Shown here: positions 15,001 through 21,870 of the stretch, one piece after another | Position numbering within the stretch: position 1 is the first letter of the stretch | Layout: every line of letters begins with the position of its first letter | From: Candidatus Woesearchaeota archaeon | GTDB lineage: Archaea > Nanobdellota > Nanobdellia > Woesearchaeales > CG1-02-33-12 | Length of the DNA: 34,925 bases | Direction of reading: 5' to 3' | Assembly: GCA_018399355.1 (NCBI GenBank) | Contig: JAGYOA010000004.1 | Location: 1-34,925 of the forward strand | Made by a program: the position numbers and the translations under genes | Notes under the pieces: model-generated | What the model saw: only the letters and a program-made list of their open reading frames with translations | Database searches by the model: none | What the model was told of the DNA's origin: nothing

Positions 15001-16282
15001 ATTCATAGGCATCGTAATTTGATTGTCCTTCTGGATATTGAGGATAAAGGCGAAACATTATTTTTCCTGTAAGGTGTTCAACACATTCGCTTTCAGTTAA
15101 ATAATAAAAGGCAACAAAAAAAGAATTCCCTTCAACAGATGTTTCAGATAGAGTAACATCTACATCACATGAGCCGTCTTCTCCTCCTGTGCCATCCTCA
15201 TCATAAAATAAATCAATTTCATATGAAATAGCCTCTTCATATTCTCCCCAAGTGAGAAGTACATAATCGCAGCTTTCTAAGGTTGCCTTGAAATCTGCGG
15301 CTGTAACTGCAATTTCCTCGCATGATAAGGTTGTAGGATTATAAATTTTTCCAGGGGGGCAGTAAGCGCAGCATTTATTATTCCCTTCAAATGTTGTTCC
15401 TCCATTTTCTATTTTGCACCATTCGTCTGATGGTTCTCCAATGGAATATGATTTCCAAATAACATCATTACCTAAATCATAATTTGAGCAGTTTGTACTG
15501 CATGAAGAAAATCCAGTTTCAATATAACTTGATAATGAACTCATATCAAGGTTGAAGGGAAGACCTGAATTATTTTCGCATGAATCACATACGGGAGCCC
15601 CCACACATTTTTGCGCTTTTGAGCAGTAATATGTTTTTGGTGGGCAGTATATGCAACAATGTGTTCCCTGACCTGAACATAGAGTGCACCAATCACTTGT
15701 TCCTAAATTATATTCAACTAGATTAGGAGCATCTGGACACCCATATGCACATGTGGCAAATCCTTCTCCTACTGAAGATTCATCATAATCAACTAAAGAT
15801 ATAGCGCCAGAACCACATCCTCCTTGTTCCATAGTGCATGGAGTAACGCATGGAACAGAACAGCAGTTAGGACAACCATCAGGAGGATTAACCCAACAGT
15901 CTGGACAAACATCATTTCCCGTGCATTTATAACCTTCATATGGTGAATCACCACAACTTTTTGGAACGCACCAGCTATCACAAGTTTCATCTACAATATT
16001 TCCTTCATCATCATAAACATTTTTACAATTACATGTGCCTGAACGTTTCATATTATCTGGGCAAGAACTAAAACATGCTGCATCTAAAGGAGGATCATAT
16101 GGCGCAGGGTTTGATGCTTCGCAGAAACCTTCACAAGTTTCATCTGGTGGTGTGAGTTCCTCCTCAGGAGTAGAAGGAGAGTTATTAAAAAGTAACCATA
16201 ATATCCCCCCAATACCTAAAACTACTACAGCAGTTAAAGGATCAAATCCTTTTTTGTTTTTTCTGATCTTTCTAAGATACAT
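12074..16282 (-). CDS. Giant Cys-rich surface protein with C-terminal membrane helix and Lys-rich tail
   Basis: The ATG at 16282 has a GAGG ribosome binding site seven bases upstream and starts MYLRKIRKNKKGFDPLTA with a hydrophobic helix (VVVLGIGGILWLLF), so the in-frame ATG at 16333 is rejected. The product is about 1402 residues. Order: prepilin-like N-terminus; several hundred residues of dense Cys pairs; acidic Ca-binding-like repeats (DYDGDGNPDEFDPDQDGD and DNDEDGYCLGLDCND, like thrombospondin type 3); Ig-like and fibronectin III-like segments; three Cys-rich repeats built on ETDTDCGG (13145 down to 12712); a membrane helix (FLLIIGIIFLVSGLLYLLVF, near 12540-12600); and about 150 Lys-rich residues. 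It is probably a cell-surface adhesin held at both ends. Ligand unknown. Confidence 0.8.
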   Translation of the reverse strand: MYLRKIRKNKKGFDPLTAVVVLGIGGILWLLFNNSPSTPEEELTPPDETCEGFCEASNPAPYDPPLDAACFSSCPDNMKRSGTCNCKNVYDDEGNIVDETCDSWCVPKSCGDSPYEGYKCTGNDVCPDCWVNPPDGCPNCCSVPCVTPCTMEQGGCGSGAISLVDYDESSVGEGFATCAYGCPDAPNLVEYNLGTSDWCTLCSGQGTHCCIYCPPKTYYCSKAQKCVGAPVCDSCENNSGLPFNLDMSSLSSYIETGFSSCSTNCSNYDLGNDVIWKSYSIGEPSDEWCKIENGGTTFEGNNKCCAYCPPGKIYNPTTLSCEEIAVTAADFKATLESCDYVLLTWGEYEEAISYEIDLFYDEDGTGGEDGSCDVDVTLSETSVEGNSFFVAFYYLTESECVEHLTGKIMFRLYPQYPEGQSNYDAYESEWLDVSHCEFQTEPRDCEDGTKDGECNETTSQFCRDGELSYDCVACPCPEGYECLGDLTCREIPSECQNNIREGLEECDGTDDDACPGRCTDECTCPDSDCEEDSDCGEGYACWEGVCMSDYDGDGNPDEFDPDQDGDEVLNPIDEEEWTPLGCEVNEKGEAIDNDEDGYCLGLDCNDYDDSVQITKDDPACTRDILCFNKEKDEQIGEVVVDLGGECRPYIELAEPSYGVSDKSPFDIVLLTDHDAECKYYDRILNYKHMIDFEITGGEEHKKTDYELIEGKTTKLYVKCYDGYWDADGNTYNFELSVDSSKPVIHTYYAPKIIEYPLETVLVVGTDDKTICRYDTTEQDYELMENKFPDFDKNIFKDAHQATITIDSEEKNSYSYYVACMNRAEIVSDTKEITVNVDLDAEIEIEIITKKYNNESYVYLEVKTNKDSECFYGNTSSNIEERLGSGGYEHKTTISNLNDGTHTYHVECHSGGNSANEVAQFIVDTAPVNIPVVDDTSNIDDFPEYSYYTNKIRAKWELYERPLSGVDYFLYKIQDESENIIVNWTKSHDEDMFIWVDQDHNKEDLNLTEGTKYFFFVKASNRAGSVGQPGQSDGVIVDSLKKPATCYDDIQNGYETDTDCGGGICPECGLGKNCSEDSDCHSGFCNSSNMCAEPSCFDGVKNGDETDTDCGGSCDPCIEGKECEDNSDCTSGKCDGICIGVDSCSNNKLDEDETDVDCGGYCAEFKDKKCAIGKKCDEKSDCESGYCNEFNRCEEYTPPTPSKPTSDEHIKEEPIDDEPDVSESRFWPWFLLIIGIIFLVSGLLYLLVFKNKKKKTKPTSSFTTTNFKPIQPKPNPGNSYRPPPSLTPHESSIELRRKQAMDNLRKDRERFKEHDKIFSTFSSPKSDAGSKIHSRMDIGKTETLKQPEKTEKKKTTKKKTTKTVSSKKTKKPASKKEKRPKDVFEKLSVVATAELKKYKKKKK
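12712..13150 (-). repeat. Three tandem Cys-rich repeats (ETDTDCGG type) in the giant surface protein
   Basis: Three copies of about 45-50 residues each carry a start C, then NG-ETDTDCGG, then C-x-x-C-like pairs, G-K-x-C, SDC-x-SG-x-C and a final C. They read ETDTDCGGGICPEC, ETDTDCGGSCDPC and ETDVDCGGYC. Repeats of this kind occur in extracellular proteins of bacteria and archaea, each stabilised by several disulfides. They stand just outside the C-terminal membrane helix, like a stalk. Confidence 0.75.
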
Positions 16283-16372
16283 TAATATTCCTCTTTTTCG
16301 TTTTCTTTTTATGTTATTATGGTTTTTATACAAATCTCTATATAAATCTTTTTGTTTTTATATCTGTTTATT
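16283..16372 (-). promoter_or_regulatory. Promoter and ribosome binding site of the giant surface protein
   Basis: On the minus strand GATTTATATAGAG (about 16337-16349) is a good TATA box. It would start transcription near 16313, about 30 bases before the ATG, leaving room for the AGAGGA ribosome binding site. This suggests expression independent of the 16373-17620 gene. Confidence 0.5.
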
Positions 16373-17620
16373 TTAAATAATTGAAAATGCCTCTCCACTC
16401 ACATACACATTGAATGTTTGGCAATCTCTGTTGTTTGTATTGGTTTTTTCATGCGCGCAAACATTTAATTCAACAAATTTTTTTTCAAAATCTGGGTCTC
16501 TGACTATGTAAGGCAATTCAGGCGAATATGTAAATATTATCTCATCCTCATCAGGGTCATCTGCAATAGGATTTATGTGCTCTTTGGTTATCCTTGCTCC
16601 TGTTATAGCTTCTAAACCAGAAAATATAATGGTTGGTAAGTAAATGAAACGCAGCGCAGGGGGTCTGTTCTCCCGGGCAAACCTGAATTCATAAGGCTCT
16701 GTGTAAAGCAGTGAATTATTATCATAAACAATGATTATATCTTCATCTTCATAAACATTTTTTTCTCTGGATACTCTCATCCCTTCCTTAAGTTTAGGTG
16801 AATCTGGGTTAGTTATGTTAAACAATATGTCTGTTATATCCTTGTTTATTGTAAATTCTGTTAAATCATAAATTTTTCTTAATCTTATTTCAGGGTTTGA
16901 ATAAAAATAACTGACATTTGTTTCCATTCCTATTGATTTCTTTTCTATTAAGAGAGGATATTCAAGGATGGAAAAAACTTCATCTTCTGTAATTATAAAA
17001 GATATATTTATTTTTCCTTCATTTATATAAAATCCCTGATTTTCAAATATACTGAAGTTAATATTTTTCTCAAGATAATTAAGGATATAATGTTCCATTT
17101 GCGCCCTGATTGAAATTGCTGAACTGTTTAAATCAGGCAGGTTACTTTTACCAAAAAAACCTGAAAACCTTGGATTTCTGCCAAGAGTGGTTTCTGCAAG
17201 ATAGGGATAAAATTTCCATGGGTAAAGGGGAGTATCTGGGAAATAATAATTTTTTATTATTTCATTTTCTTTTTCTATGCAGTATGAAACATTATGCCTG
17301 TCTTCATAAGTGGGAGTAGATGTATCATAAGTTATAAATTTTGAAGGATCAGGAATAGGCCCACCCTGGCTTTCATAGATATAACCTCCCTGTCTTCCAA
17401 TTAAGTAAAGGCCTTTTTTGGTTGCATCATCAAGCTGTGTTGTTATATAATTTGTTACTGGAAGTGCTTCTTTTGGGATTTTCTGTGCTTTTATTATTCC
17501 TTCCTGGCTTATTTGTTTGTATGATGAGCCTTTAAAATAAAAGTAAATAATTGCTGATGCAAGTAGAATAATACCTAGAATTATGTAAACTGTTACCTGT
17601 CCCCTCTTTTTTTTAAGCAT
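16373..17620 (-). CDS. Large pilin-like surface protein, first gene of the cluster
   Basis: The 415-residue product begins MLKKKRGQVTVYIILG followed by a hydrophobic helix (IILLASAIIYFYF), a textbook class III signal with K-R-G-Q. The exported domain of about 380 residues is low in Cys and rich in aromatic and Asn residues, with possible N-glycosylation sites (NVSY, NFSI, NISF, NITN). The end contains acidic turns (NPIADDPDEDE) and strands (RDCQTFNVYVSG) like Ig or cadherin-type folds. A TATA element at about 17635-17647 lies 25 bases before the ATG, so the mRNA is probably leaderless. It opens the seven-gene set of prepilin-like genes. I do not recognise a named family. Confidence 0.75.
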   Translation of the reverse strand: MLKKKRGQVTVYIILGIILLASAIIYFYFKGSSYKQISQEGIIKAQKIPKEALPVTNYITTQLDDATKKGLYLIGRQGGYIYESQGGPIPDPSKFITYDTSTPTYEDRHNVSYCIEKENEIIKNYYFPDTPLYPWKFYPYLAETTLGRNPRFSGFFGKSNLPDLNSSAISIRAQMEHYILNYLEKNINFSIFENQGFYINEGKINISFIITEDEVFSILEYPLLIEKKSIGMETNVSYFYSNPEIRLRKIYDLTEFTINKDITDILFNITNPDSPKLKEGMRVSREKNVYEDEDIIIVYDNNSLLYTEPYEFRFARENRPPALRFIYLPTIIFSGLEAITGARITKEHINPIADDPDEDEIIFTYSPELPYIVRDPDFEKKFVELNVCAHEKTNTNNRDCQTFNVYVSGEAFSII

Positions 17621-17664
17621 CTTTATAAACCAAATAAATATTTATATTAAAACCTTTCGATAAG

Positions 17665-18309
17665 TTAATTGTTTTTATATAGTTTAAAGATATTTTCAAG
17701 TGAATCCTTTGCTTCCTTGGGGTGCATTCCAAAACTTGTAAAAACACTTTTTAAATCATAAAAGGTTCTCATCTTATATGGATCATCAGCAAAAGATGCA
17801 ATAACAGATCCAACATTATATTTTCTGCACAGTCTTATATTCTGCATCATTCTTCCTATTATCTGTGTTCTCAGCATTTCTTTTGAATCCAAAATAGATG
17901 ATAATGAAAATCCAATTAAAATATTGTTTTTATTGGCAATATCACATAAAATATGGTTAAGCCCTGAGTTGCGGCTGTGCATTGAGTCTTTTTTTGCTGT
18001 TTTCTCAAGCTCAAAAATAACAGCCGGCTTTCCTTTCTCAAAAACATGTCTGTTGTCTTCAGGTGACTTGCATAAAACTAGTTTTGTTATCTGTCTTGCT
18101 TTTCTTACATCTTTTGGTTCTGAAATAATTGCTGTAAAAAGATTAACCTTTGTCTTTTCCTTTATCTTTGATATAATTTCTTTTTTTTCAAGAAAATCCT
18201 TTTTATTTTTAAGGTTGTAAGCAAAGCAAAGGCCTTCAATTCCTAGCTTCTCGGCCATTTCAATAAACCTTTTCTCATTTTTATCTGGAAAAATAATATC
18301 AACAAACAT
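17665..18309 (-). CDS. rnp3: Ribonuclease P protein component 3 (Rnp3, Rpp30 family)
   Basis: Rnp3 (archaeal p30) has a TIM-barrel-like fold and pairs with Rnp2 (Pop5) to activate the catalytic domain of RNase P RNA. The 214-residue product shows family features: the strand start MFVDIIFP, the central SMHSRNSGLNHILCDIA segment (like the family RDSGLNH-type motif), FSLSSIL, the QIIGRMMQNIRLCRKY helix, and VIASFADDPYKMR near the end. Length is normal. The ATG at 18309 is unopposed. It lies 33 bases after the tRNA thiolation gene and may share its transcript, which would put two tRNA-maturation genes together. Confidence 0.9.
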   Translation of the reverse strand: MFVDIIFPDKNEKRFIEMAEKLGIEGLCFAYNLKNKKDFLEKKEIISKIKEKTKVNLFTAIISEPKDVRKARQITKLVLCKSPEDNRHVFEKGKPAVIFELEKTAKKDSMHSRNSGLNHILCDIANKNNILIGFSLSSILDSKEMLRTQIIGRMMQNIRLCRKYNVGSVIASFADDPYKMRTFYDLKSVFTSFGMHPKEAKDSLENIFKLYKNN

Positions 18310-18342
18310 CTTAATTCTAACCTTTTTTTGTGTTTAAATAGT

Positions 18343-19191
18343 TTACCTTATTTTTGTTATAATACTGCACGCATTGCAAATCTTGTTTTTTGACGGCTCT
18401 TCGCATATTTCGCAAAAAGATATTTCGCCTTGTTTTTCAAACTCTTTTTTTATATCAGGCAATATTTGTAAAAACCATTTTATTATGTTTTCATTTGTTT
18501 TTTTGTTTTTTCTCTGAAAATCAATCAATTCATTCCTTACTATCTCCCGGTAAGATGATTTTGCGTAGGGGCATCTTTCATATGCAACTGGAAATTTTTT
18601 CTTTTTTGAATAAGAGATAATCTCCTCTTCTTTGCAAAAATAAAGAGGTTTTACTCTTGGAACAAACTTTTTGCTTTTCTTTACTCCGCTTATTGGCCCG
18701 AGTCTTGACAAAAGCTCAATATTCCCCCTTAAAAGATTCATAAAAACTGATTCTGCCTCATCATCAAGGACATGGCCAGTTGCAACCTTGTCTGCCTTAA
18801 GCTCTTTGGATTTTTTATTTAATAGATACCTCTTTAATATCCCACATATTGTGCAGTAGGGCATATCAATTCCCTTTGATTTAAGAATTTTGTTTATCCC
18901 AAACAAAGTATGCCCAAACTCTTCCTTAAAAGAATACTCATAAAGCCTGATTTCGTTTTCCTTGCAGAATTTTCTCAGGTTTTCAATGTTTTTACTGCTT
19001 GACTCCCTTGCCTTTATTGATGGGTTTATTGTTATTGCATTTATATTATAACCTAATTTCTTTAATATATGGGCAAGAGTTGTGCTGTCCTTCCCGCCAG
19101 AGCAGGCAACAAGAACATAATCTTTTTTTGAAAATAGGTTATATTTTTTTATTGTATCTCTAACTTTATTTTCAATTTTTTCATAGGCCAT
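18343..19191 (-). CDS. tRNA 2-thiolation enzyme of the TtcA/Ctu1/TtuA family
   Basis: These enzymes adenylate a tRNA base and then insert sulfur. The 282-residue product has the PP-loop SGGKDS at residues 31-36, the paired cysteines C113 and C116 (PYCTIC), a third cysteine C207 (ERCPY), GHVLDDEAESVFMN, and a C-terminal zinc finger CEICEEP with ICNAC. Three Cys of this type bind a [4Fe-4S] cluster in TtuA/TtcA proteins. The N-terminal zinc finger of typical Ncs6/TtuA proteins is missing: the PP-loop starts almost at once. The target position, U34 or U54, cannot be settled from sequence. The ATG at 19191 lies about 30 bases from a TATA box, so it is leaderless. It reads divergently from the acyltransferase. 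Confidence 0.85.
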   Translation of the reverse strand: MAYEKIENKVRDTIKKYNLFSKKDYVLVACSGGKDSTTLAHILKKLGYNINAITINPSIKARESSSKNIENLRKFCKENEIRLYEYSFKEEFGHTLFGINKILKSKGIDMPYCTICGILKRYLLNKKSKELKADKVATGHVLDDEAESVFMNLLRGNIELLSRLGPISGVKKSKKFVPRVKPLYFCKEEEIISYSKKKKFPVAYERCPYAKSSYREIVRNELIDFQRKNKKTNENIIKWFLQILPDIKKEFEKQGEISFCEICEEPSKNKICNACSIITKIR

Positions 19192-19281
19192 AATGATATG
19201 AATGAAACAATAGTTTATAAAAATGACCTTTTATTACAATAATTCTTATAAATTCTTAAATTTTAATTGTATTTCCTAAAA
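19192..19281. promoter_or_regulatory. Divergent promoter region, thiolase and acyltransferase
   Basis: TTTATAAAC-type TATA near 19216-19224 (minus) stands about 30 bases from the ATG at 19191. CTTATAAAT at 19249-19257 (plus) stands 29 bases before the ATG at 19282. Both point to leaderless mRNAs and support ATG 19282 over the upstream TTG at 19267. Confidence 0.5.
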
Positions 19282-20397
19282 ATGGAAAAACAGCCAATAA
19301 CCAAAAAAATATCAGTTAATAATCTGCTTTACCAACTTGCAATAATCTGGTTTAATACGTGCAAAATAAAAAAACTGGAAGTTGAAGGAAAAGAAAACAT
19401 CCCTAATGAAGGGTATTGTATATTTGCTGGAAACCACGCAAGGCTTTTAGATCCTTTGGCATTTTACAGCAAAGTTCAAAAAAGGCCTTTTCTTGCAAGA
19501 GATGATTTTATAGATGATATAAGCCCTAAATTAGGAGGATTTGGGCCTAGGATTAACAAAAAGAAGTATGATGTAAACTGGGTGGTTAACTCAGTATTAA
19601 ACTATGTGTTTGATTCAATTCCAGTAAGAAGAAAAGGTATAAAGCCAACTCAATTAAAAACAGCAAAAAGAAAATTCAAGGAAAAAGAGTCTATTGTATT
19701 TTTTCCAATGGGAACAAGATCAACTACTGGCTCAATATATGATATATATAATTCTTCTGATGAGAGAACTCCTGGAAAATTAATTGACAGCTTACAGAGA
19801 ACAATAGGTGGGCCTGCTTACATAATTCCTTTTGCATTAAGCTATGATGAAATAATAAATTATGGAACTGTTTCAATAGGAAATCCTTTTCATATCCTTA
19901 CAGAAGGAGTAAAGGTAAATGATAAAAATCTTTTTTATGATAATTCTGTAGAAAAAATCATGGAAAAGATAGGAAAGCAGACAAAGATTTATAGTGACAG
20001 CATACTATCCACAATAATAACAAATGCCTGCAAAGACCTTGATGAAACAGAAAAATACCATATAAACACGGATGTTTTATCAAATGCATTTGAGGATTCT
20101 GTTTATGCAATAAGAGAAAACAAAGAAATAAACCTTTACAAAAGCCTTGAAGAAAAAGGATTCAGGGAAAAATGCTTAAGAAAGTTTATTGAATGGACAT
20201 GGGAAAAAGGAATTATTAGTTATATTGAGGGCAACATATTAAATATAAAAGAAATAAAGAGGTGGCCAGAAAGAAAAAAATTCCCTAAGAAAGATGTTAA
20301 TATGCTTTATTTATACAACAAATCAAAACATATAAATGGATTAGAGGGGATTATTTCACAGGTAACGAATGATTATAAATCTTCTTTAATTTATTAA
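19282..20397 (+). CDS. PlsC-like acyltransferase family protein
   Basis: The 371-residue product has the glycerophosphate acyltransferase core. The HX4D catalytic motif is NHARLLDP with H52 and D57, and the second substrate-binding motif is FPMGTRS at 141-147, normally FPEGTRS. In bacteria this family moves acyl chains onto lysophosphatidic acid. Archaea make ether lipids, so a family member here is notable, but such genes occur in several DPANN genomes and the acceptor may differ. The Glu-to-Met change at residue 143 affects a residue that usually supports phosphate binding or structure. A C-terminal region of about 170 residues is extra and unrecognised. The leaderless ATG at 19282 is preferred over a TTG 15 bases upstream. 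The 3' end overlaps the convergent gene by 47 bases. Confidence 0.8.
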   Translation: MEKQPITKKISVNNLLYQLAIIWFNTCKIKKLEVEGKENIPNEGYCIFAGNHARLLDPLAFYSKVQKRPFLARDDFIDDISPKLGGFGPRINKKKYDVNWVVNSVLNYVFDSIPVRRKGIKPTQLKTAKRKFKEKESIVFFPMGTRSTTGSIYDIYNSSDERTPGKLIDSLQRTIGGPAYIIPFALSYDEIINYGTVSIGNPFHILTEGVKVNDKNLFYDNSVEKIMEKIGKQTKIYSDSILSTIITNACKDLDETEKYHINTDVLSNAFEDSVYAIRENKEINLYKSLEEKGFREKCLRKFIEWTWEKGIISYIEGNILNIKEIKRWPERKKFPKKDVNMLYLYNKSKHINGLEGIISQVTNDYKSSLIY

Positions 20398-21205
20398 TAT
20401 AACTAGAACTAAACCCAACAAGGGGCCTCAAAACCATTGTTTTAATCTCTCTCTCTTTGAAATTTTCAAGTGTTTCACCGATGACAACTGCCTTTGCATT
20501 ATTTTCTTCTGCAATCTCATCAATTTCTTTAACATCTTTTATTATCCTTAACTTTTCATTGCGGCCACAGGAAAACTTGTCAATAACTGAAATATCAGTT
20601 TTTTTCATTGAAACAGGAATAATTGAACATCCGCGCTTCATTATTAACAATGATGCAATCAATGAATTCTCATCCTCTATAAAAGAAACAACTTTTCCCT
20701 CACAACCAACAGGAAGCCCTCCTAAACCCTTTATTTTATCATTAAAAACATAGGCTTTTTCATTTATCTCAATTCCAAGATTAACATCATAATTTTTTAA
20801 ATCAACCTTTTTATTAATGTTTTCACATATAAAACCTCCAACTTTTTTTTCAATCTCAACAGAATTAATCTTAAAATTCTTGTTTGCGCGTTGTGCAGAA
20901 ACCCTGAAAGTCTTGAAATCAATATCTTCCAGAATTTCAAGGGCCTTTTTATTTATTTTATCAATATCTAAATCAACATTTGAAGAATAACTGAAGGAGG
21001 ATATTCCAAATATGTTTTTAAGAAAATCAGTTTTTTCATTTGTATAAATCAATATTCTTCCTCTTGGTTTTTCTATTTTTTCATAAATTATGTTTTGTTT
21101 TTTAAAATAATACTTTATATTGTCAACCAGATAGTTTTCAAACATGGGCCTGTTCTTTCCTTTTAACCCTATTTCAGAATACCTAACCAAAACAACATTT
21201 TTCAT
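20351..21205 (-). CDS. ThiI-like protein with degraded PP-loop
   Basis: ThiI makes 4-thiouridine in tRNA. The N-terminal ferredoxin-like domain is clear (RYSEIGLKGKNRPMFE at 8-23), followed by a THUMP domain that should bind the tRNA acceptor stem, ending near GLGGLPVG (160-167). The PP-loop domain follows in register, but the ATP-binding motif SGGxDSPVA has become EDENSLIA (residues 177-184) inside KVVSFIEDENSLIASLLIMK. Later landmarks survive in weak form: VIGETLENF (241-249) and VLRPLVGF (258-265). The C-terminus is short (284 residues). The protein may still bind tRNA but probably cannot adenylate it. It could be a decaying gene or a tRNA-binding factor. The ATG is 26 bases after a TATA box. 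Confidence 0.8.
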   Translation of the reverse strand: MKNVVLVRYSEIGLKGKNRPMFENYLVDNIKYYFKKQNIIYEKIEKPRGRILIYTNEKTDFLKNIFGISSFSYSSNVDLDIDKINKKALEILEDIDFKTFRVSAQRANKNFKINSVEIEKKVGGFICENINKKVDLKNYDVNLGIEINEKAYVFNDKIKGLGGLPVGCEGKVVSFIEDENSLIASLLIMKRGCSIIPVSMKKTDISVIDKFSCGRNEKLRIIKDVKEIDEIAEENNAKAVVIGETLENFKEREIKTMVLRPLVGFSSSYINKLKKIYNHSLPVK

Positions 21206-21321
21206 ATTTTTAAAAAATTTTTTTGATTTATATTAGTTTGGTTTTGTCATATTGTGTGGTAGTTAATATTATACTCGACCACAGAAAAGTATTTATACTA
21301 ATGTTGATTTTAACCATAAGT
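21206..21321. promoter_or_regulatory. Divergent promoter region, ThiI-like gene and leader RNA
   Basis: CTAATATAAATC (minus, 21225-21236) serves the ThiI-like gene. TTTATA at 21292-21297 (plus) would start a rightward transcript near 21321. The space between is AT-rich with no other signal. Confidence 0.45.
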
Positions 21322-21514
21322 ATGTTAGATATGGGACTATTTAAAGTGTGTAGAGTTTTGTTTAGTCCAATGTCCCATGTTATTAAGCTGACATCAATCG
21401 ACTGCTATAATAACAAGACATGGTAAGAACCCAACAAAAAACCTGGGTGCTTGCAATGTTTTGTTTTTCTAAAAATTTTAGATTATTGCAAACGCCCAGT
21501 AAAAACCAATAAAA
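21320..21514 (+). ncRNA. Structured leader RNA candidate
   Basis: Between a plus-strand TATA box and the ATG at 21525 lie about 200 bases with no convincing large gene. Complementary pairs: ATGGGAC (21331-21337) with GTCCCAT (21372-21378); GGACTA (21334-21339) with TAGTCC (21363-21368); GTTATTA (21379-21385) with TAATAAC (21408-21414), extended by CCAT (21375-21378) and ATGG (21420-21423); ACCCA (21429-21433) with TGGGT (21444-21448); and GGGTGCTTGCAAT (21445-21457) with ATTGCAAACGCCC (21485-21497), 12 of 13 pairs counting one G-U. Several pairs share bases and exclude each other, as in riboswitches or attenuators. No known riboswitch class is recognised. An independent small RNA is also possible. 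Confidence 0.45.
21322..21426 (+). CDS. Possible 34-residue leader peptide
   Basis: An ATG stands exactly where the rightward transcript is expected to begin (about 27 bases after the TATA box at 21292-21297), as for a leaderless mRNA. The frame encodes 34 residues (MLDMGLFKVCRV at the start, ending CYNNKTW). No family is recognised. The same bases form strong hairpins, so the RNA itself may matter more than the peptide. Confidence 0.25.
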   Translation: MLDMGLFKVCRVLFSPMSHVIKLTSIDCYNNKTW

Positions 21515-21524
21515 GGTGGTAAAA

Positions 21525-21866
21525 ATGGAAAAAACAAGCTGGGAAGCAAGATGTCCTGTATGCAAGGACATCATAGACAATCCAATGTGTGAAGGATGTC
21601 TTGAAAGCGAGGTTGAGGAATGGCTTTCAAGCAAGGGTTTCAAGTATGTTGATATTTTAAGAAAGAGTATGCCCTATCTTGAAAGAGAAGACTCCAGCTT
21701 AAACTGCATAAAATGTGGTAATCCAGTGAATATATGTACCTTTTGTTTTATGAGAGAAGTGAAAGAGATAATAGAGGAAAAAATGCCTGAGCTATTGCCT
21801 GAGTTCAACAAGTTTTTTGGCTTTAGCTTGTGGAGAGACTACACAAAAATAAAGATTCCTGCCTGA
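21525..21866 (+). CDS. Small zinc-binding hypothetical protein
   Basis: The 113-residue product has two groups of four Cys: C10, C13, C22, C25 (RCPVC and MCEGC) and C61, C64, C71, C74 (NCIKCG and ICTFCF), a pattern expected for two zinc sites. Between them is a helical segment (ESEVEEWLSSKGFKYVDIL), and after them another helix (MREVKEIIEEKMPELLPEF) with an aromatic C-terminal end. I do not recognise a named family. The start is ATG 21525 with a GGTGG ribosome binding site at 21515-21519, not the overlapping GTG at 21516. It is preceded by the structured leader and followed within four bases by the next gene, so the two form an operon. Confidence 0.65.
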   Translation: MEKTSWEARCPVCKDIIDNPMCEGCLESEVEEWLSSKGFKYVDILRKSMPYLEREDSSLNCIKCGNPVNICTFCFMREVKEIIEEKMPELLPEFNKFFGFSLWRDYTKIKIPA

Positions 21867-21870
21867 AGTG

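Noticed and set aside
21223-21321. Upstream extension of the 34-residue frame to 67 codons
   Set aside because: The extension lies before the likely transcription start near 21321 and would run through the TATA box.
21445-21497. Intrinsic terminator
   Set aside because: The strong stem is not followed by a T-run on the plus strand, and archaea end transcription at T-runs without a hairpin.
21320-21514. tRNA, SRP RNA or RNase P RNA gene
   Set aside because: I could not find a T-loop consensus, the SRP tetraloop region or the conserved P4 core of RNase P RNA; the pairs do not form a cloverleaf.
21383-21643. Minus-strand frame of 86 codons over the leader and zinc-protein gene
   Set aside because: It runs opposite a better supported zinc-binding gene and through the hairpin region.
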